DNA of 64,000 nucleotides from Bacteroidota bacterium. GTDB lineage: Bacteria > Bacteroidota > Bacteroidia > Chitinophagales > Chitinophagaceae. Of this stretch, positions 35,659 to 46,441 are shown piece after piece (the stretch's first letter is position 1; each line of letters begins with the position of its first letter). Both the position numbers and the translations under genes were made by a program. Location: assembly GCA_947457075.1 (NCBI GenBank), contig CANGUG010000014.1:36070-100069 (forward strand). Reading direction: 5' to 3'. The notes below the pieces were generated by a model. The model ran no database searches and was not told where the DNA came from. It saw only the letters and a program-made list of their open reading frames with translations.

Positions 35659-37449
35659 ATGAACATTACCGAAGATATACACAGACAGTTTGCTGAATAC
35701 TTTGATGAAAAAGCCATATGGCCCTATGCGTACTTATTGTCGCAACGGTTAACGGAAGGGAATATTTGTATTTCAATGGAGGATATGCCTGAGCATTTAA
35801 AATCAACTCCATACAAGGAACCGCCTGTTCCAACAAAAGACTTGTTAAAAATGAGTCAATTAGTGACAAATAATGGTTCCAATTCAACTCCTTTTGTATT
35901 GCATAATGATAGACTATACTTTCAGCGCTATTTTAAATACGAGACAAGTATCATTGAAAAATTAAAAAGTTTAATAGCTGCCGAGCAATCTGTTTTAAGG
36001 GAGAGAATGCAACAATTGGAATCAAAATCGGCACTCATAAAAACCCTTATCACTGATTATTCATTAGAAGGCTTAATGCCAAAAGAAAAAGTGGATTGGC
36101 AATTAGTAGCTGTTTTACAATCATTACTAAATAACTTTTCAATTATTACCGGAGGACCAGGTACAGGTAAAACTACTACTTTGGCAAAGTTGTTAATTGT
36201 ACTATATGAGTTAGACCCCAATGCAACAGTTGCTTTAGCTGCACCAACAGGGAAGGCTTCCATGAGAATGGCCGATTCTTTGAAAGCGAGTACTTTAAAA
36301 TTCACGGCAGCCACTAAGGCTAAAATTGAAAATTTAAAACCAAGTACAATTCATAGTTTGTTGGGTTATAAAAAAGAGTCGGTCAATTTTAAACACAATG
36401 CTCAAAAGCCTTTACCGTATAATTGGGTAGTGGTGGATGAAGCATCTATGATAGACGTACCTATGTTCTCGAAATTACTGGAGGCATTAGGAGATAATTG
36501 CCGAATTATATTATTGGGAGATAAGGACCAGTTGGCTTCCGTGGAAGCAGGAAGTTTATTAGGTGATTTATGCCAAACCTTGCCTAGCTTAAATATGTTT
36601 GATAATGAAAAGGCCAATTGGATAAATACGTTTATTGAAGATGCCGAAAGAAAAATAAATACTGAATTTATAGGTGATCAAAAGCAATTAATGTCGGGCC
36701 ATATTATTGAATTAAAATTTAGTCACCGTTTTAATAGCCAAGGAACCATTGGTAAAGTGAGTAAGGCAGTAATTGAGGGCAGGTTTGAGGAAACAAAACA
36801 GCTTATACAAAATGCGGTAGATAATAGTGTAATTATTGATAATGAATATACCCCCGAATTATTAGAAACCTTTGTTGAAGGCTATTCAAAATACATTAAT
36901 GAGCCTGATGTCAAAGAGGCCTTAAAAAAAATCAATGAATTAAGAGTATTAGTTGCTGTGAGACAAGGTCCAAGAGGGTTACACGCTACCAATAAAGCGA
37001 TTGAATTGCATTTGCGTAAAAAAAGGTTGTTAAAACCCGATGGAGAGATGTATGAAAATAAACCTATAATGGTAACACGTAATATGCATGATTTGGGATT
37101 ATTAAATGGGGATACTGGAATTATGAGAAAAGACAGCAGTAATACTTTAAGAGTTTGGTTTGAAGATGGGCAAGGTGGAATTAAATCAATTTTGCCAGCT
37201 TATTTAAACTATACCGAAACTGCATTTGCAATGACCATTCATAAAAGCCAGGGGTCTGAATTTAAAAATGTGATGGTTGTTTTACCCGAGGGTACTTCCA
37301 ATGCATTATTGACAAGGGAGTTGCTTTATACGGGCATCACCAGGGCTAAAACTAGTATCACTATTCAGGGAGAAATGGATACGATAAAACATGCGATTGA
37401 ATCATGTGTAAAAAGAATTTCAGGTATCACTGGTCGAATTGATCATTAA
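35659..37449 (+). CDS. recD: Exodeoxyribonuclease V alpha subunit, RecD
   Basis: The 5'-3' SF1B helicase subunit of RecBCD, 596 residues, near the usual 608. An N-terminal domain precedes the helicase core: Walker A GGPGTGKT (165-172), motif Ia ALAAPTGKASMRM, Walker B VVVDEASMIDV (257-267), motif III LLGDKDQLASVEAGSLLGD, and the C-terminal UvrD-like motif FAMTIHKSQGSEF with LLYTGITRAK near the end. It is the first of the recD-recC-recB run, 17 bases before recC. Confidence 0.93.
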   Translation: MNITEDIHRQFAEYFDEKAIWPYAYLLSQRLTEGNICISMEDMPEHLKSTPYKEPPVPTKDLLKMSQLVTNNGSNSTPFVLHNDRLYFQRYFKYETSIIEKLKSLIAAEQSVLRERMQQLESKSALIKTLITDYSLEGLMPKEKVDWQLVAVLQSLLNNFSIITGGPGTGKTTTLAKLLIVLYELDPNATVALAAPTGKASMRMADSLKASTLKFTAATKAKIENLKPSTIHSLLGYKKESVNFKHNAQKPLPYNWVVVDEASMIDVPMFSKLLEALGDNCRIILLGDKDQLASVEAGSLLGDLCQTLPSLNMFDNEKANWINTFIEDAERKINTEFIGDQKQLMSGHIIELKFSHRFNSQGTIGKVSKAVIEGRFEETKQLIQNAVDNSVIIDNEYTPELLETFVEGYSKYINEPDVKEALKKINELRVLVAVRQGPRGLHATNKAIELHLRKKRLLKPDGEMYENKPIMVTRNMHDLGLLNGDTGIMRKDSSNTLRVWFEDGQGGIKSILPAYLNYTETAFAMTIHKSQGSEFKNVMVVLPEGTSNALLTRELLYTGITRAKTSITIQGEMDTIKHAIESCVKRISGITGRIDH

Positions 37450-37466
37450 TTTAAGAAAAAGAAACT

Positions 37467-40400
37467 ATGAGCATTTATTTAAACGTCTCCAATTCGTTAC
37501 AGCCTTTGTCTTTAAGACTAGCTAATGATTTGAATGCAAATATTCAAGATCCATTTGTGAAGCAATGGGTTGTTACCCAAACCGAGGGTATGAATAGTTG
37601 GTTAAAGCAAAGTATTGCTAAAGAATATGGGATAGCTGCCAATATTAATTTTTGTAAGCCAAATGATATTATAGCAGAAATATACCGTTCGGGCCTATCA
37701 ACAGGGAAGCAAATAATTAATACAGAAACAATTCGCTGGGCTATTTATGAGATATTGGATTTGCCAGCGTTTAAGTCCAAATTTGAGGATATTGCTAGTT
37801 ACTATGTAAATAATGACATCAAAAGAATTGCATTAAGTGATGAATTGGCTGATTTATTTGATCAATATCAAGTTTATAGACATGATACCGTTAAAGTATG
37901 GACAGCGCGTTTAAATAACCATGAGGAAGCAAAAGAATGGCAGGAATGGATTTGGCATCAAATAAAAAATAAGTTAGGAGCAGACTACCAAGATAGAGTA
38001 GAAATGGCTCAGCTGCTAATTGAAGGTTTGTCAAAAGAGGAAGTGAAGACGGAGGTAAAAAGAAAAATTCCAGCTTTGCATTTATTTGGTATTGCGGTGA
38101 TCACACCGTATTATTTGCATATTTTTCATGAGTTATCAAAGTTCATGGATATCCATTTATATTTAGTGAACCCAAGTCCGGAACAAATATGGATGGACGA
38201 TGTCACTGAAAAGCAAATTTCTAAGTTACTATCCATACAAAATAAACCAAGGGCGGAACTGGACCATTTAATGGTGGGCAATGACTTGTTATTAAACTGG
38301 GGGTCCATTGTAAAGCAGTCATTTGCACTATTATTGAAGCAGGACGATTTTGTAAATGTATATAACGAGGAAGATGCAATTCCTATATCAAATCCTGAAA
38401 ATCTACTTAAAAAAATCCAGTACGATATTTATAATAATCTTAACAGTGAAACAAGACAAGCTTTGTCTGAGGTAGATTATAAAGACGGATCTATAAAAAT
38501 TAATGGTGCTTATACACCAGCGAGAGAGGTTGAAATTTTACAAAACTATTTAATTGAACTTATTGATCAGCAAAATGAAAAGTTATCCCCTAAAGATATA
38601 CTAGTACTAGTAAGTGATATTGAAACCTATGCTCCCTTTATCCATGCAGTATTTAGCAATTCCCCCTATAAATTCCCTTATAATATTGCTGATGAAAGTT
38701 ATTCTTCAGGAAATAATATGTTTACTGCCATTCAGGAGATACTATCATTAGATGTTGAAAAATTTAAGGTAGAAGATGTATTGAGTCTTTTGGAGTCTCC
38801 CTATATCAGAAACCGTTTTAATATTAGAGATGAAGCGGCTTTAAGAACTGCGGCAAGGCAGGCTGGTATTATTTTTAGTATGGAGGGAAGAAGAACTGAT
38901 GATACAAGATATATTAGTTGGGAATATGGCCTTAAGAAAATCATGTATGGAATTTGTATGAGCGGGGAACCAACTGTGTATGATGGCCAAGATGAATTTA
39001 TACCTTTAGATACAACCGAGGGGGCAGATGCCATTGACAGAGTACGTTTAATGTATTTTGTTAAAATGTTGTATAAGAAGTTAAAAGATCGAAGCCAAAA
39101 CAGAACAATTTCTGAATGGGCTGTGTACTTGCAATTTCTTGTAGAAGATATGATATTCCAGGCAGGAGAAAAGGACGATGAGGATTATACCAAATTGGTT
39201 CAATTTACTGAACAAATGGCTTTATTGGAAAACAATGCGAATGTAGCAATAAGCTTTGAAGTATTTAGACATAGTTTTTTACAAAGACTAGATTTGGAGA
39301 AAAAAGCAGGCTCCTTTGCAAAAGGAGGAATCACTTTTTGTTCATTAGTGCCAATGAGAAGTATTCCATTTAAAGTAGTAGCGATGCTTGGGATGGATTT
39401 TGATAAATTTCCAAGGAAAGAAACTGCATTAAGCTTTAGTTTATTAAATGAATGGAAGTTAGGGGATAGAGATGTAAAGAATAATGATAAGCATTTATTT
39501 CTTGAAACTTTAATGTCTGCCCAAAAGTATCTATACATTAGCTATTTAGCGGCAAATTCAAAAGATGGAGCAGCATTGCCAGCATCCTCCATGGTGGATG
39601 AGTTAATTGATTATGTTGCTAGAGGAATGCAAATTGATACCGATGTATTAAAAAAGCAATGGGTTACAGTACACCCATTACATAGCTTTAGTGCCGAATA
39701 CAACCCTACAGGTGAAAAGGGCTTGATAAGCTATTTAAATACTGCTAATTATCATACAGGGATCACTCCAGCTGAAATACAAAAGCCTTCAAAGGAGTTT
39801 AGTTTTACAAAAGTGGATATAGACGAAATAGCCCAATTTTTACATAATCCTGCAAGAATATATTTACAAAAGCAATTTAATATATACTACCGTGAGGATG
39901 ATGTTTTACTACAGGAGCATGAATTGTTTGGCTTTGACCACCTCACTAAATGGAATGTGCAGGATAAGATAATGTTTATGAGCAAAGAGGAGACCGATGC
40001 TTATTATGAAAAGGAAAGTAAAACAGGCAGAATACCGTTGCATAATATGGGGAGAGCAACAATTGATGAAGTGAAAGAGGACCTTAAGGATGTTCAAGAA
40101 TTGATTAATAATGCAATAGGGACTGAAACAAAAAGGGCTGTAGAAATTAAATTTATGATTAATGAAACTCAGCTAATTGGGAAGGTAGAGCCTGTTTTTG
40201 GGAATAAGTTTATATGTATCTGTAATTCCAAGAATCAATTAAAGTATTTAATACAAGGTTATACCAGGTATTTAGCAATGCTTGCTCAAGGTGAAAAAAT
40301 GGAATTCATATTCATTTCTAGATATATTAATGGCTTGCAAAAAATAGCAATAGATGCTATAAGCAAAGAAAAAGCAATTGATACTTTAACTGAATATTTA

Positions 40401-40688
40401 AACAATTATAAGACGGGTCATCAAGAGTATTTTCATTTTTTCCCTGCAATTGGCCAAAATGATATGGAGATGATTAATGATGATTATGAGGCTTTTTGGG
40501 ACGCATATGAAAAAGAAACGGAAAAAGAAAGGGTTTTTACATTTGATGATGATTATTTAAAAAAAGCGATTGAGCATGGATTTTTTGATAAAGCTGCTTT
40601 TGAGCAAATAAAAAATAACGTCAAGGCAATATTTGACCCAATTCAAGCGCTTTTACCAACTGTCTTTAAGGCGATAAAACAAAACTAG
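37467..40688 (+). CDS. recC: Exodeoxyribonuclease V gamma subunit, RecC
   Basis: A 1073-residue RecC. The family opening is clear: NLQPLSLRLAND in related form, then QWVVTQTEGMNSWLKQSIA. The Chi-scanning and helicase-fold middle has PALHLFGIAVITPYYLHIFHELS and the SLVPMRSIPFKVVAMLGMD block. The nuclease-like C terminus lacks an obvious active site, as in E. coli RecC. Lengths and gene order D-C-B differ from E. coli (C-ptrA-B-D). It is 21 bases before recB. Confidence 0.92.
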   Translation: MSIYLNVSNSLQPLSLRLANDLNANIQDPFVKQWVVTQTEGMNSWLKQSIAKEYGIAANINFCKPNDIIAEIYRSGLSTGKQIINTETIRWAIYEILDLPAFKSKFEDIASYYVNNDIKRIALSDELADLFDQYQVYRHDTVKVWTARLNNHEEAKEWQEWIWHQIKNKLGADYQDRVEMAQLLIEGLSKEEVKTEVKRKIPALHLFGIAVITPYYLHIFHELSKFMDIHLYLVNPSPEQIWMDDVTEKQISKLLSIQNKPRAELDHLMVGNDLLLNWGSIVKQSFALLLKQDDFVNVYNEEDAIPISNPENLLKKIQYDIYNNLNSETRQALSEVDYKDGSIKINGAYTPAREVEILQNYLIELIDQQNEKLSPKDILVLVSDIETYAPFIHAVFSNSPYKFPYNIADESYSSGNNMFTAIQEILSLDVEKFKVEDVLSLLESPYIRNRFNIRDEAALRTAARQAGIIFSMEGRRTDDTRYISWEYGLKKIMYGICMSGEPTVYDGQDEFIPLDTTEGADAIDRVRLMYFVKMLYKKLKDRSQNRTISEWAVYLQFLVEDMIFQAGEKDDEDYTKLVQFTEQMALLENNANVAISFEVFRHSFLQRLDLEKKAGSFAKGGITFCSLVPMRSIPFKVVAMLGMDFDKFPRKETALSFSLLNEWKLGDRDVKNNDKHLFLETLMSAQKYLYISYLAANSKDGAALPASSMVDELIDYVARGMQIDTDVLKKQWVTVHPLHSFSAEYNPTGEKGLISYLNTANYHTGITPAEIQKPSKEFSFTKVDIDEIAQFLHNPARIYLQKQFNIYYREDDVLLQEHELFGFDHLTKWNVQDKIMFMSKEETDAYYEKESKTGRIPLHNMGRATIDEVKEDLKDVQELINNAIGTETKRAVEIKFMINETQLIGKVEPVFGNKFICICNSKNQLKYLIQGYTRYLAMLAQGEKMEFIFISRYINGLQKIAIDAISKEKAIDTLTEYLNNYKTGHQEYFHFFPAIGQNDMEMINDDYEAFWDAYEKETEKERVFTFDDDYLKKAIEHGFFDKAAFEQIKNNVKAIFDPIQALLPTVFKAIKQN

Positions 40689-40709
40689 TAGATCTAAAAA
40701 ACATATTCA

Positions 40710-43700
40710 ATGCCACAAACAAAAAATGAAAATTTTATACCTGAAAGGGTAACACTTGAGGGGAGCAATTTAATTGAAGCTAGTGCCGGAACTGGAAAAA
40801 CATACTCCATTGCTATTTTAACTTTAAGACTCATTATTGAGAAAAATATTCCAATAGAAAAGATTTTGATGGTCACTTTTACTAAAGCTGCAGTGGCAGA
40901 GTTAGAAACTAGAGTGCGTTCTTTTGTTCGATTGGCTTTAAAAGTAAGTAGGTGTGAGGATATTGAGGATAAAACCATTGAAGATATGGTCAAACACCAA
41001 ATGTTTTTACAGCGAAATGAAAATACAACTGTTGAAGATAAATTAAAAATTGCACAAGCGTTTTTAGATGAAACATCGGTGTTAACAATACATAGTTTTT
41101 GTCAAAAAACATTATCGGAGTATTCTTTTGAGACAAGTCAAATATTTGGCGCAGAAACTATTTCGCCAGACGAGTTTAATCAAATTACGGAAGATGCATT
41201 TAATGAGTTTTGGAGAAAACGAATTACTACTATCAAAAGGGAGTTGCTTGAGCGCATGATTCAGTGTGAGCTAAAGCATGAAGAAATTTTAAAATTAGTT
41301 AAACAAGCTTTTGGAGGTAAAATGCTTGTGTCTAATGAGGATCCTCCTAATGACTTTTTGGATGTCAGTTATCAGGATCGTTTATTGCAAAAAATGAAAG
41401 AAGACCATGACGAATTACTGAATTTAATTGAAAAAGTAAAAAGGTATTTAACTGAGAATAAGGCTAATTTAATGCCCGAAATTAATCGAACTAAAACGAA
41501 TAAAAAGACGTTTGAGAAAGATTTTGATGATAATAATTGGGATGCTGTTATCAAAACGATTAGTGAAAAGCAAACGACAACTTATGTTGGTAATTTATTC
41601 AGTGATATATTACAGGATGTAATTGAGATTGATGAATTTAAAGATAAGCAGAAAAAGAAATTTCAATTTATTGTAAATGATATTGCAGTAGAAGCCATTC
41701 GTGTGGTTAAAGAGGCGGTACTTGAAATAAAGCGCAATAGAGGCATAATTACTTTTGATGATATGATTGAACTGCTTCATAAAGCTGTCATGGTTGAAGG
41801 GGGAAATCAAAAGTTGATAGCAGCATTACAAAAAAAGTATGACACTGTATTTATTGATGAATTTCAAGATACAGACAAGGCGCAATATATAATTTTTGAA
41901 AAGCTCTTTAAAGAGAAGATATTATTTTATATAGGTGATCCAAAGCAGTCAATATATGCATTTAGAAAAGCCGATATCTATACCTATTTCAATGCTAAAG
42001 AAAATGTAGATCATCTGCATGAGATGAACACTAATCACCGTTCTACAGAGGCGTATATCAATGCCATGAATGAATTTTTTGAACCAACTCCTAAATTTGA
42101 TACTTTTAGTTTTCAAAATGATCCCAATATCCCTGATGCAATAGAGTACATTAAAGTAGGCTCACCTAACCCCAATACCAAAGGGGAATTACTATGTAAT
42201 GAAAAGTCCATAAAGCCAATAAAAATTACAAGTCATGCAAATAAAAAAGAGATAGTTGCTGCAGTCAAAAATACGCTTACCGATTTATTTACAGATGGGA
42301 AATACACCATAAAAAAAGAGGGGAAGGCTCCTAGACCCATCCAACCTTCGGATATTGGTATTTTAGTAAGAAACAATAAGCAAGCTAAGATCATGAAATC
42401 ATTATTAGCTTCATTAAGAATACCTGCCGTAACAATTGACGAAACTAGAATATTATCATCGGACGAAGCTGTGGAAATATTTTACATTTTAACAGCAGTA
42501 GATGAAATATCTACATCACATATGAATAGAGCCCTATTGACCAATTTAGGTGGGTATGACAATAAAAAATTATTGGCAGCCGATGATGAATCTATATTAG
42601 CCCAATTTAAAATATACCAAGAAACCTGGAAGGAGAAAGGCGTTTACTTAATGCTAAGAAAATTCATGGCGGATCATAAAGTTAATGAACGTTTATATGA
42701 ACCCAATTCAGAAAATCCGGAACGTGTTATTTCCAATATTCAGCAATTAATTGAGATTTTACATAAAATTGCTATTCGTAAAAAGTTTGAACCAAAGGAA
42801 CTCATTCAGTGGTTAAAAAAAGGAATGGAAGGGGATACGAGAGAAGGGGATGAGTATGAACAAAGACTAGAAAATGACCAGGATGCAGTTCAAATTGTAA
42901 CCATTCATAAAAGTAAAGGATTAGAGTATAACATAGTAATAGCGCCTCATTTGGATTTGAAAAGAGATGAGAACCATATCACAAGCTGCAGTTACCGAGA
43001 TCCAAAAGATGGGGAGTATTATGTGGTGAAAAAGAAATTAATGGATGCGGATCAAAGAAAGCTATATGAAGGTCAAAGTGAGCAAGAAAACCGTCGATTA
43101 ATGTATGTAGCCGTAACAAGAGCAAGATATCAATGTTTTATTACTGCGCATATGGATAAGTATTATAATAATTCATGTTTAAGAACAATATATACCGCCT
43201 TAGCTGAAAATGCTGCTAATTTGAATTATGTTGAATTTGGTTATGCCCCTGATACAATGCCAAGGTTTAGTTACACAAGTCCCAATACACTATCTCAGCC
43301 TGTGTATTCAGTAGCCAATCATTTTCAATTAGAAAATACCAATTGGATAAAAACTAGTTATAGTGGTCTAAATCCAGATCATGATCCTGTAATTGCACCT
43401 AAAACGACAAACCCTTTTGAAACGGCTTATGATAAGTTTGCATTCCAAGACCTAAAAAAAGGAGCACATACGGGTAATTTACTACACTATATATTTGAGC
43501 ATATTGATTTTACCAAGCCAGATGCATGGAAATATACAGTTGAGCAGGCTATGAAGCGCTTATCTGGTTCAACGGATGAAAACTACAGAGATAAAATAAT
43601 TGAATTATTGGAGCATGTGCTGTCAGCTGAAATGCCAGGGGGGCATCCATTTTCTTTGAATCAAGTACCCAAAAGTAAACGATTAAATGAGCTAGAATTC

Positions 43701-44150
43701 GACTTTTTATTAAGTCCTTTTAACACTGCTAAATTAGAAGCACTGTCATGTGAAGCGCATCCATTCCGCATTAAATCCATTCCTGAACTTGAGGGTATAA
43801 TGAATGGTAAAATTGACTTGTTCTTTGAACACAATGGGAAGTACTATATCCTTGACTGGAAGTCCAACTTTTTGGGTAATTCATTGGAATTTTATGGCGA
43901 GGATGCTGTGAAAGCAGCTATGTATGAAAACAATTACAACCTACAGTATTTAATTTATACAGTGGCCTTAACAAAGTACTTAGAACTTAGAAAACCTGAT
44001 TTTAATTACGAAAGAGACTTTGGGGGTGTGATATACTTATTCCTAAGAGGGGTAAGAACTAATGGGCAATCAGGCATTTATTATAGTAAACCAGCCGAGC
44101 AGTTGATAGATAAGATAAAAGAATTAATAACACCTAAAAAGGAGGCGTAA
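40710..44150 (+). CDS. recB: Exodeoxyribonuclease V beta subunit, RecB
   Basis: A 1146-residue UvrD-like 3'-5' helicase with a C-terminal nuclease. Walker A is ASAGTGKT (24-31), motif Ia is ILMVTFTKAAVAEL, Walker B FIDEFQDTDKAQY, motif IV FYIGDPKQSIYAFR, motif V VQIVTIHKSKGLEY and motif VI RLMYVAVTRAR. The nuclease domain shows NGKIDLFFEH with Asp1036 and ILDWKSNF with Asp1049-Trp-Lys1051, then YNLQYLIY. All catalytic residues look intact, so this is an active-type RecB. A small orphan follows after 17 bases. Confidence 0.94.
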   Translation: MPQTKNENFIPERVTLEGSNLIEASAGTGKTYSIAILTLRLIIEKNIPIEKILMVTFTKAAVAELETRVRSFVRLALKVSRCEDIEDKTIEDMVKHQMFLQRNENTTVEDKLKIAQAFLDETSVLTIHSFCQKTLSEYSFETSQIFGAETISPDEFNQITEDAFNEFWRKRITTIKRELLERMIQCELKHEEILKLVKQAFGGKMLVSNEDPPNDFLDVSYQDRLLQKMKEDHDELLNLIEKVKRYLTENKANLMPEINRTKTNKKTFEKDFDDNNWDAVIKTISEKQTTTYVGNLFSDILQDVIEIDEFKDKQKKKFQFIVNDIAVEAIRVVKEAVLEIKRNRGIITFDDMIELLHKAVMVEGGNQKLIAALQKKYDTVFIDEFQDTDKAQYIIFEKLFKEKILFYIGDPKQSIYAFRKADIYTYFNAKENVDHLHEMNTNHRSTEAYINAMNEFFEPTPKFDTFSFQNDPNIPDAIEYIKVGSPNPNTKGELLCNEKSIKPIKITSHANKKEIVAAVKNTLTDLFTDGKYTIKKEGKAPRPIQPSDIGILVRNNKQAKIMKSLLASLRIPAVTIDETRILSSDEAVEIFYILTAVDEISTSHMNRALLTNLGGYDNKKLLAADDESILAQFKIYQETWKEKGVYLMLRKFMADHKVNERLYEPNSENPERVISNIQQLIEILHKIAIRKKFEPKELIQWLKKGMEGDTREGDEYEQRLENDQDAVQIVTIHKSKGLEYNIVIAPHLDLKRDENHITSCSYRDPKDGEYYVVKKKLMDADQRKLYEGQSEQENRRLMYVAVTRARYQCFITAHMDKYYNNSCLRTIYTALAENAANLNYVEFGYAPDTMPRFSYTSPNTLSQPVYSVANHFQLENTNWIKTSYSGLNPDHDPVIAPKTTNPFETAYDKFAFQDLKKGAHTGNLLHYIFEHIDFTKPDAWKYTVEQAMKRLSGSTDENYRDKIIELLEHVLSAEMPGGHPFSLNQVPKSKRLNELEFDFLLSPFNTAKLEALSCEAHPFRIKSIPELEGIMNGKIDLFFEHNGKYYILDWKSNFLGNSLEFYGEDAVKAAMYENNYNLQYLIYTVALTKYLELRKPDFNYERDFGGVIYLFLRGVRTNGQSGIYYSKPAEQLIDKIKELITPKKEA

Positions 44151-44167
44151 GTCAAAATATATTTAGC

Positions 44168-44377
44168 ATGAGCTACTTAAAAGGTGATTATTATTTGGTG
44201 GTAGCCAATAATCCCAATGGATTAAAGCCTAAGCAAATATATTTTGGAGGAGTGAAGGGGAGGGAAGACTATACTTATTTTAATTGGTCAAATTATAAGT
44301 TAATTAGGGAGATTGAACAATATTATGGTTCAAATAAGAGTGGCAAGGGGTATCTAGCGGTATATGAACATAAATGA
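44168..44377 (+). CDS. Small orphan at the end of the recBCD array
   Basis: A 69-residue open frame 17 bases after recB on the same strand, so it is likely co-transcribed. It is tyrosine- and lysine-rich (YYLVVANNPNG, EDYTYFNWSNYKLIREI) and has no recognised domain. A weak hairpin (CCTT/AAGG) followed by a T run near 44435-44463 may end the array. Confidence 0.5.
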   Translation: MSYLKGDYYLVVANNPNGLKPKQIYFGGVKGREDYTYFNWSNYKLIREIEQYYGSNKSGKGYLAVYEHK

Positions 44378-44519
44378 ACAAGAAAAAATTTGTTCTAGAG
44401 TTCTGTATAAGTAGATTAATAAAATTGATAAAGTATGCCTTGTGTTTTAAGGGGTCATTTTTTGTAGCCAAATTATAATATATAAATAATCGTATATTCG
44501 ATTAAATAATTAATTTTTT

Positions 44520-46412
44520 ATGCCAATAAGTATTCAAAATTTTGGGAAGCGTTATAAAGCAAATCCAAATAATTATAGTATTCCAGAGTTTCAAAGAATG
44601 TATCAATGGAAGCCCCCTCAAATTGAGAAATTTTTTGATTCAATCTTGAGAAATTTTCCTTTACCTCGATTTTTTGTATGGGAATTAAATCATGAGACAA
44701 ATAAAGCTTTGACATTATATCAATTGCCTAATAAATTTATAAATACAAAGGGAACAAAGTCCGGAGAAAAAGTACCTAATGAAGTTCCAACAACAGCCAT
44801 TTGTGATGGACAACAAAGGCTTACTTCAATTTTGATTGGAATTAATGGGTTAAACTATAGTGATGGTAAAGAGCCAAAGTATTTATATTTTAATGTTTTA
44901 TGTGATATTTATAAGTCAAAACAAGAGGAAATAAATGAAGATTTAGAGGTTGATGATAAGAAAATTATCACATTTAAATTTTTAACTGAAAAAGAAGCCC
45001 AATCTGAAGTACACCCCAATACTTTTTTCATTAAAGTGAAGGAGTTGTATAATAAAATTGATGAATATTATAAATCAAGTGATGAGGATATAATATTTAA
45101 TATGTTAGAAGAGTATAATTTTTTGAATTATGATTTTTATAACAATCAAACTAGAGAAGATGCAGCAAAGACCATCCTCTATTTATTCAGAAGATTTACT
45201 CAAGATTATTTTGACTTTGTTGACATTGGTAAAGCAATTGGAAATGACTATGGAGATATCGTTGAATTTTTCTTGAGAATTAATAATGAGAATAAACCAT
45301 TATCAAAAAATCAAATTTTGTACTCATTATTATGTATGTATTTTGAGTTAGAAGAGTTTAATGGTATAAATTTAAAATCTGACTTTGAAGAAATAACTGA
45401 GTTGGCTGAGTCTAAGTCAATTTTCAAAGGTGGCGATGGCACTTATGAGTTTTTTTTAAGAGCAGCTTTGTATGCAAGTACTGATATCATTTTATTCAAA
45501 AAAGATACTTTTTTGCCATCACATGCAAAGTCAATCTTAAGAGATTGGCAACGAATGAAGCTTTCTATAATTAAAACAATTAAGTTGGTTTCTGAATTAA
45601 ATTTAGATAAGATTATAACATCTGTTAATTCACTGATTCCGGTAGTATTTCATTTATTCAAAAAATACAATCAAATTTCAGCAGAGGAAAAGAGGGAAAT
45701 AATGAAGTACATTGTTAGAGCACAATTCTCAAATGTATTTGGAAGTCACGGTGACACACTTTTACTAGCATTAAGAAATTCCCAGAAAAATTCATTTACT
45801 AATAATCCAGAGTATAATTTTAACTTAATAGACCTAAATAATTCATTAAGTGGGAGAAAGGATAAGAAGACTTTTAATTTAACTGAAACTGAAATTATTG
45901 CATTAAGTGAAATTAAGTATAAAGATAAAAAAGTTAGACCTTTATTAAATTTAATTTACAATAATTCAAACTTTAATGTACGATTCGAAATTGATCATTT
46001 TCATCCTGCTGATATTTGTAGGGTAAAAGCAAAACTTGATTTATATCAAGTTGATCAAGGTGACCATGTGAAAATTAGAAGTACTTATGATAATTTGCCT
46101 AATTTACAATTATTAAAAGCAGAATGCAATAATGATAAGCGTGCCAAGCCAATTGTTAAATGGATAGAAGGTATTTTAAATAAAAGAACAGATCTTAGTT
46201 GCTTAAACGGAAAAGATAATTTCAAAGATTACGTGCTAGACAATAAAATTTATTTACCTGATGATGAAGAATATAATACAGAGGAAGGAGTTAAAGCTTT
46301 TATCTCAATTGAAAATTATGTTCAATTTTATGATACAAGAAAACGATATTTTCAGTATCTACTTTGGGAAGCCTTAGGAAATTATGATGCTCAGGAAAAT
46401 CCTTTTGCTTAA
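44520..46412 (+). CDS. DUF262/DUF1524 protein, GmrSD-like
   Basis: A 630-residue protein combining a DUF262 N terminus and a DUF1524-like C terminus. The N-terminal part shows YSIPEFQRMYQWKPPQIEKF and the nucleotide-site motif ICDGQQRLTSILIG (DGQQR at 96-100), where DUF262 of GmrS-type enzymes acts. The C-terminal HNH-like motif is FEIDHFHPADI (Asp492-His493) followed by NLPNLQLLKAECNNDKR. GmrSD enzymes cut glycosylated hydroxymethylcytosine phage DNA; the target here is not known. It faces a HEPN gene tail-to-tail. Confidence 0.85.
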   Translation: MPISIQNFGKRYKANPNNYSIPEFQRMYQWKPPQIEKFFDSILRNFPLPRFFVWELNHETNKALTLYQLPNKFINTKGTKSGEKVPNEVPTTAICDGQQRLTSILIGINGLNYSDGKEPKYLYFNVLCDIYKSKQEEINEDLEVDDKKIITFKFLTEKEAQSEVHPNTFFIKVKELYNKIDEYYKSSDEDIIFNMLEEYNFLNYDFYNNQTREDAAKTILYLFRRFTQDYFDFVDIGKAIGNDYGDIVEFFLRINNENKPLSKNQILYSLLCMYFELEEFNGINLKSDFEEITELAESKSIFKGGDGTYEFFLRAALYASTDIILFKKDTFLPSHAKSILRDWQRMKLSIIKTIKLVSELNLDKIITSVNSLIPVVFHLFKKYNQISAEEKREIMKYIVRAQFSNVFGSHGDTLLLALRNSQKNSFTNNPEYNFNLIDLNNSLSGRKDKKTFNLTETEIIALSEIKYKDKKVRPLLNLIYNNSNFNVRFEIDHFHPADICRVKAKLDLYQVDQGDHVKIRSTYDNLPNLQLLKAECNNDKRAKPIVKWIEGILNKRTDLSCLNGKDNFKDYVLDNKIYLPDDEEYNTEEGVKAFISIENYVQFYDTRKRYFQYLLWEALGNYDAQENPFA

Positions 46413-46441
46413 TTTATAAAAAGTCAATTTTATTCAACAGT

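Noticed and set aside
44518..44715. A minus-strand frame at the start of the DUF262 gene
   Set aside because: It lies wholly on the opposite strand of a strongly supported protein domain.
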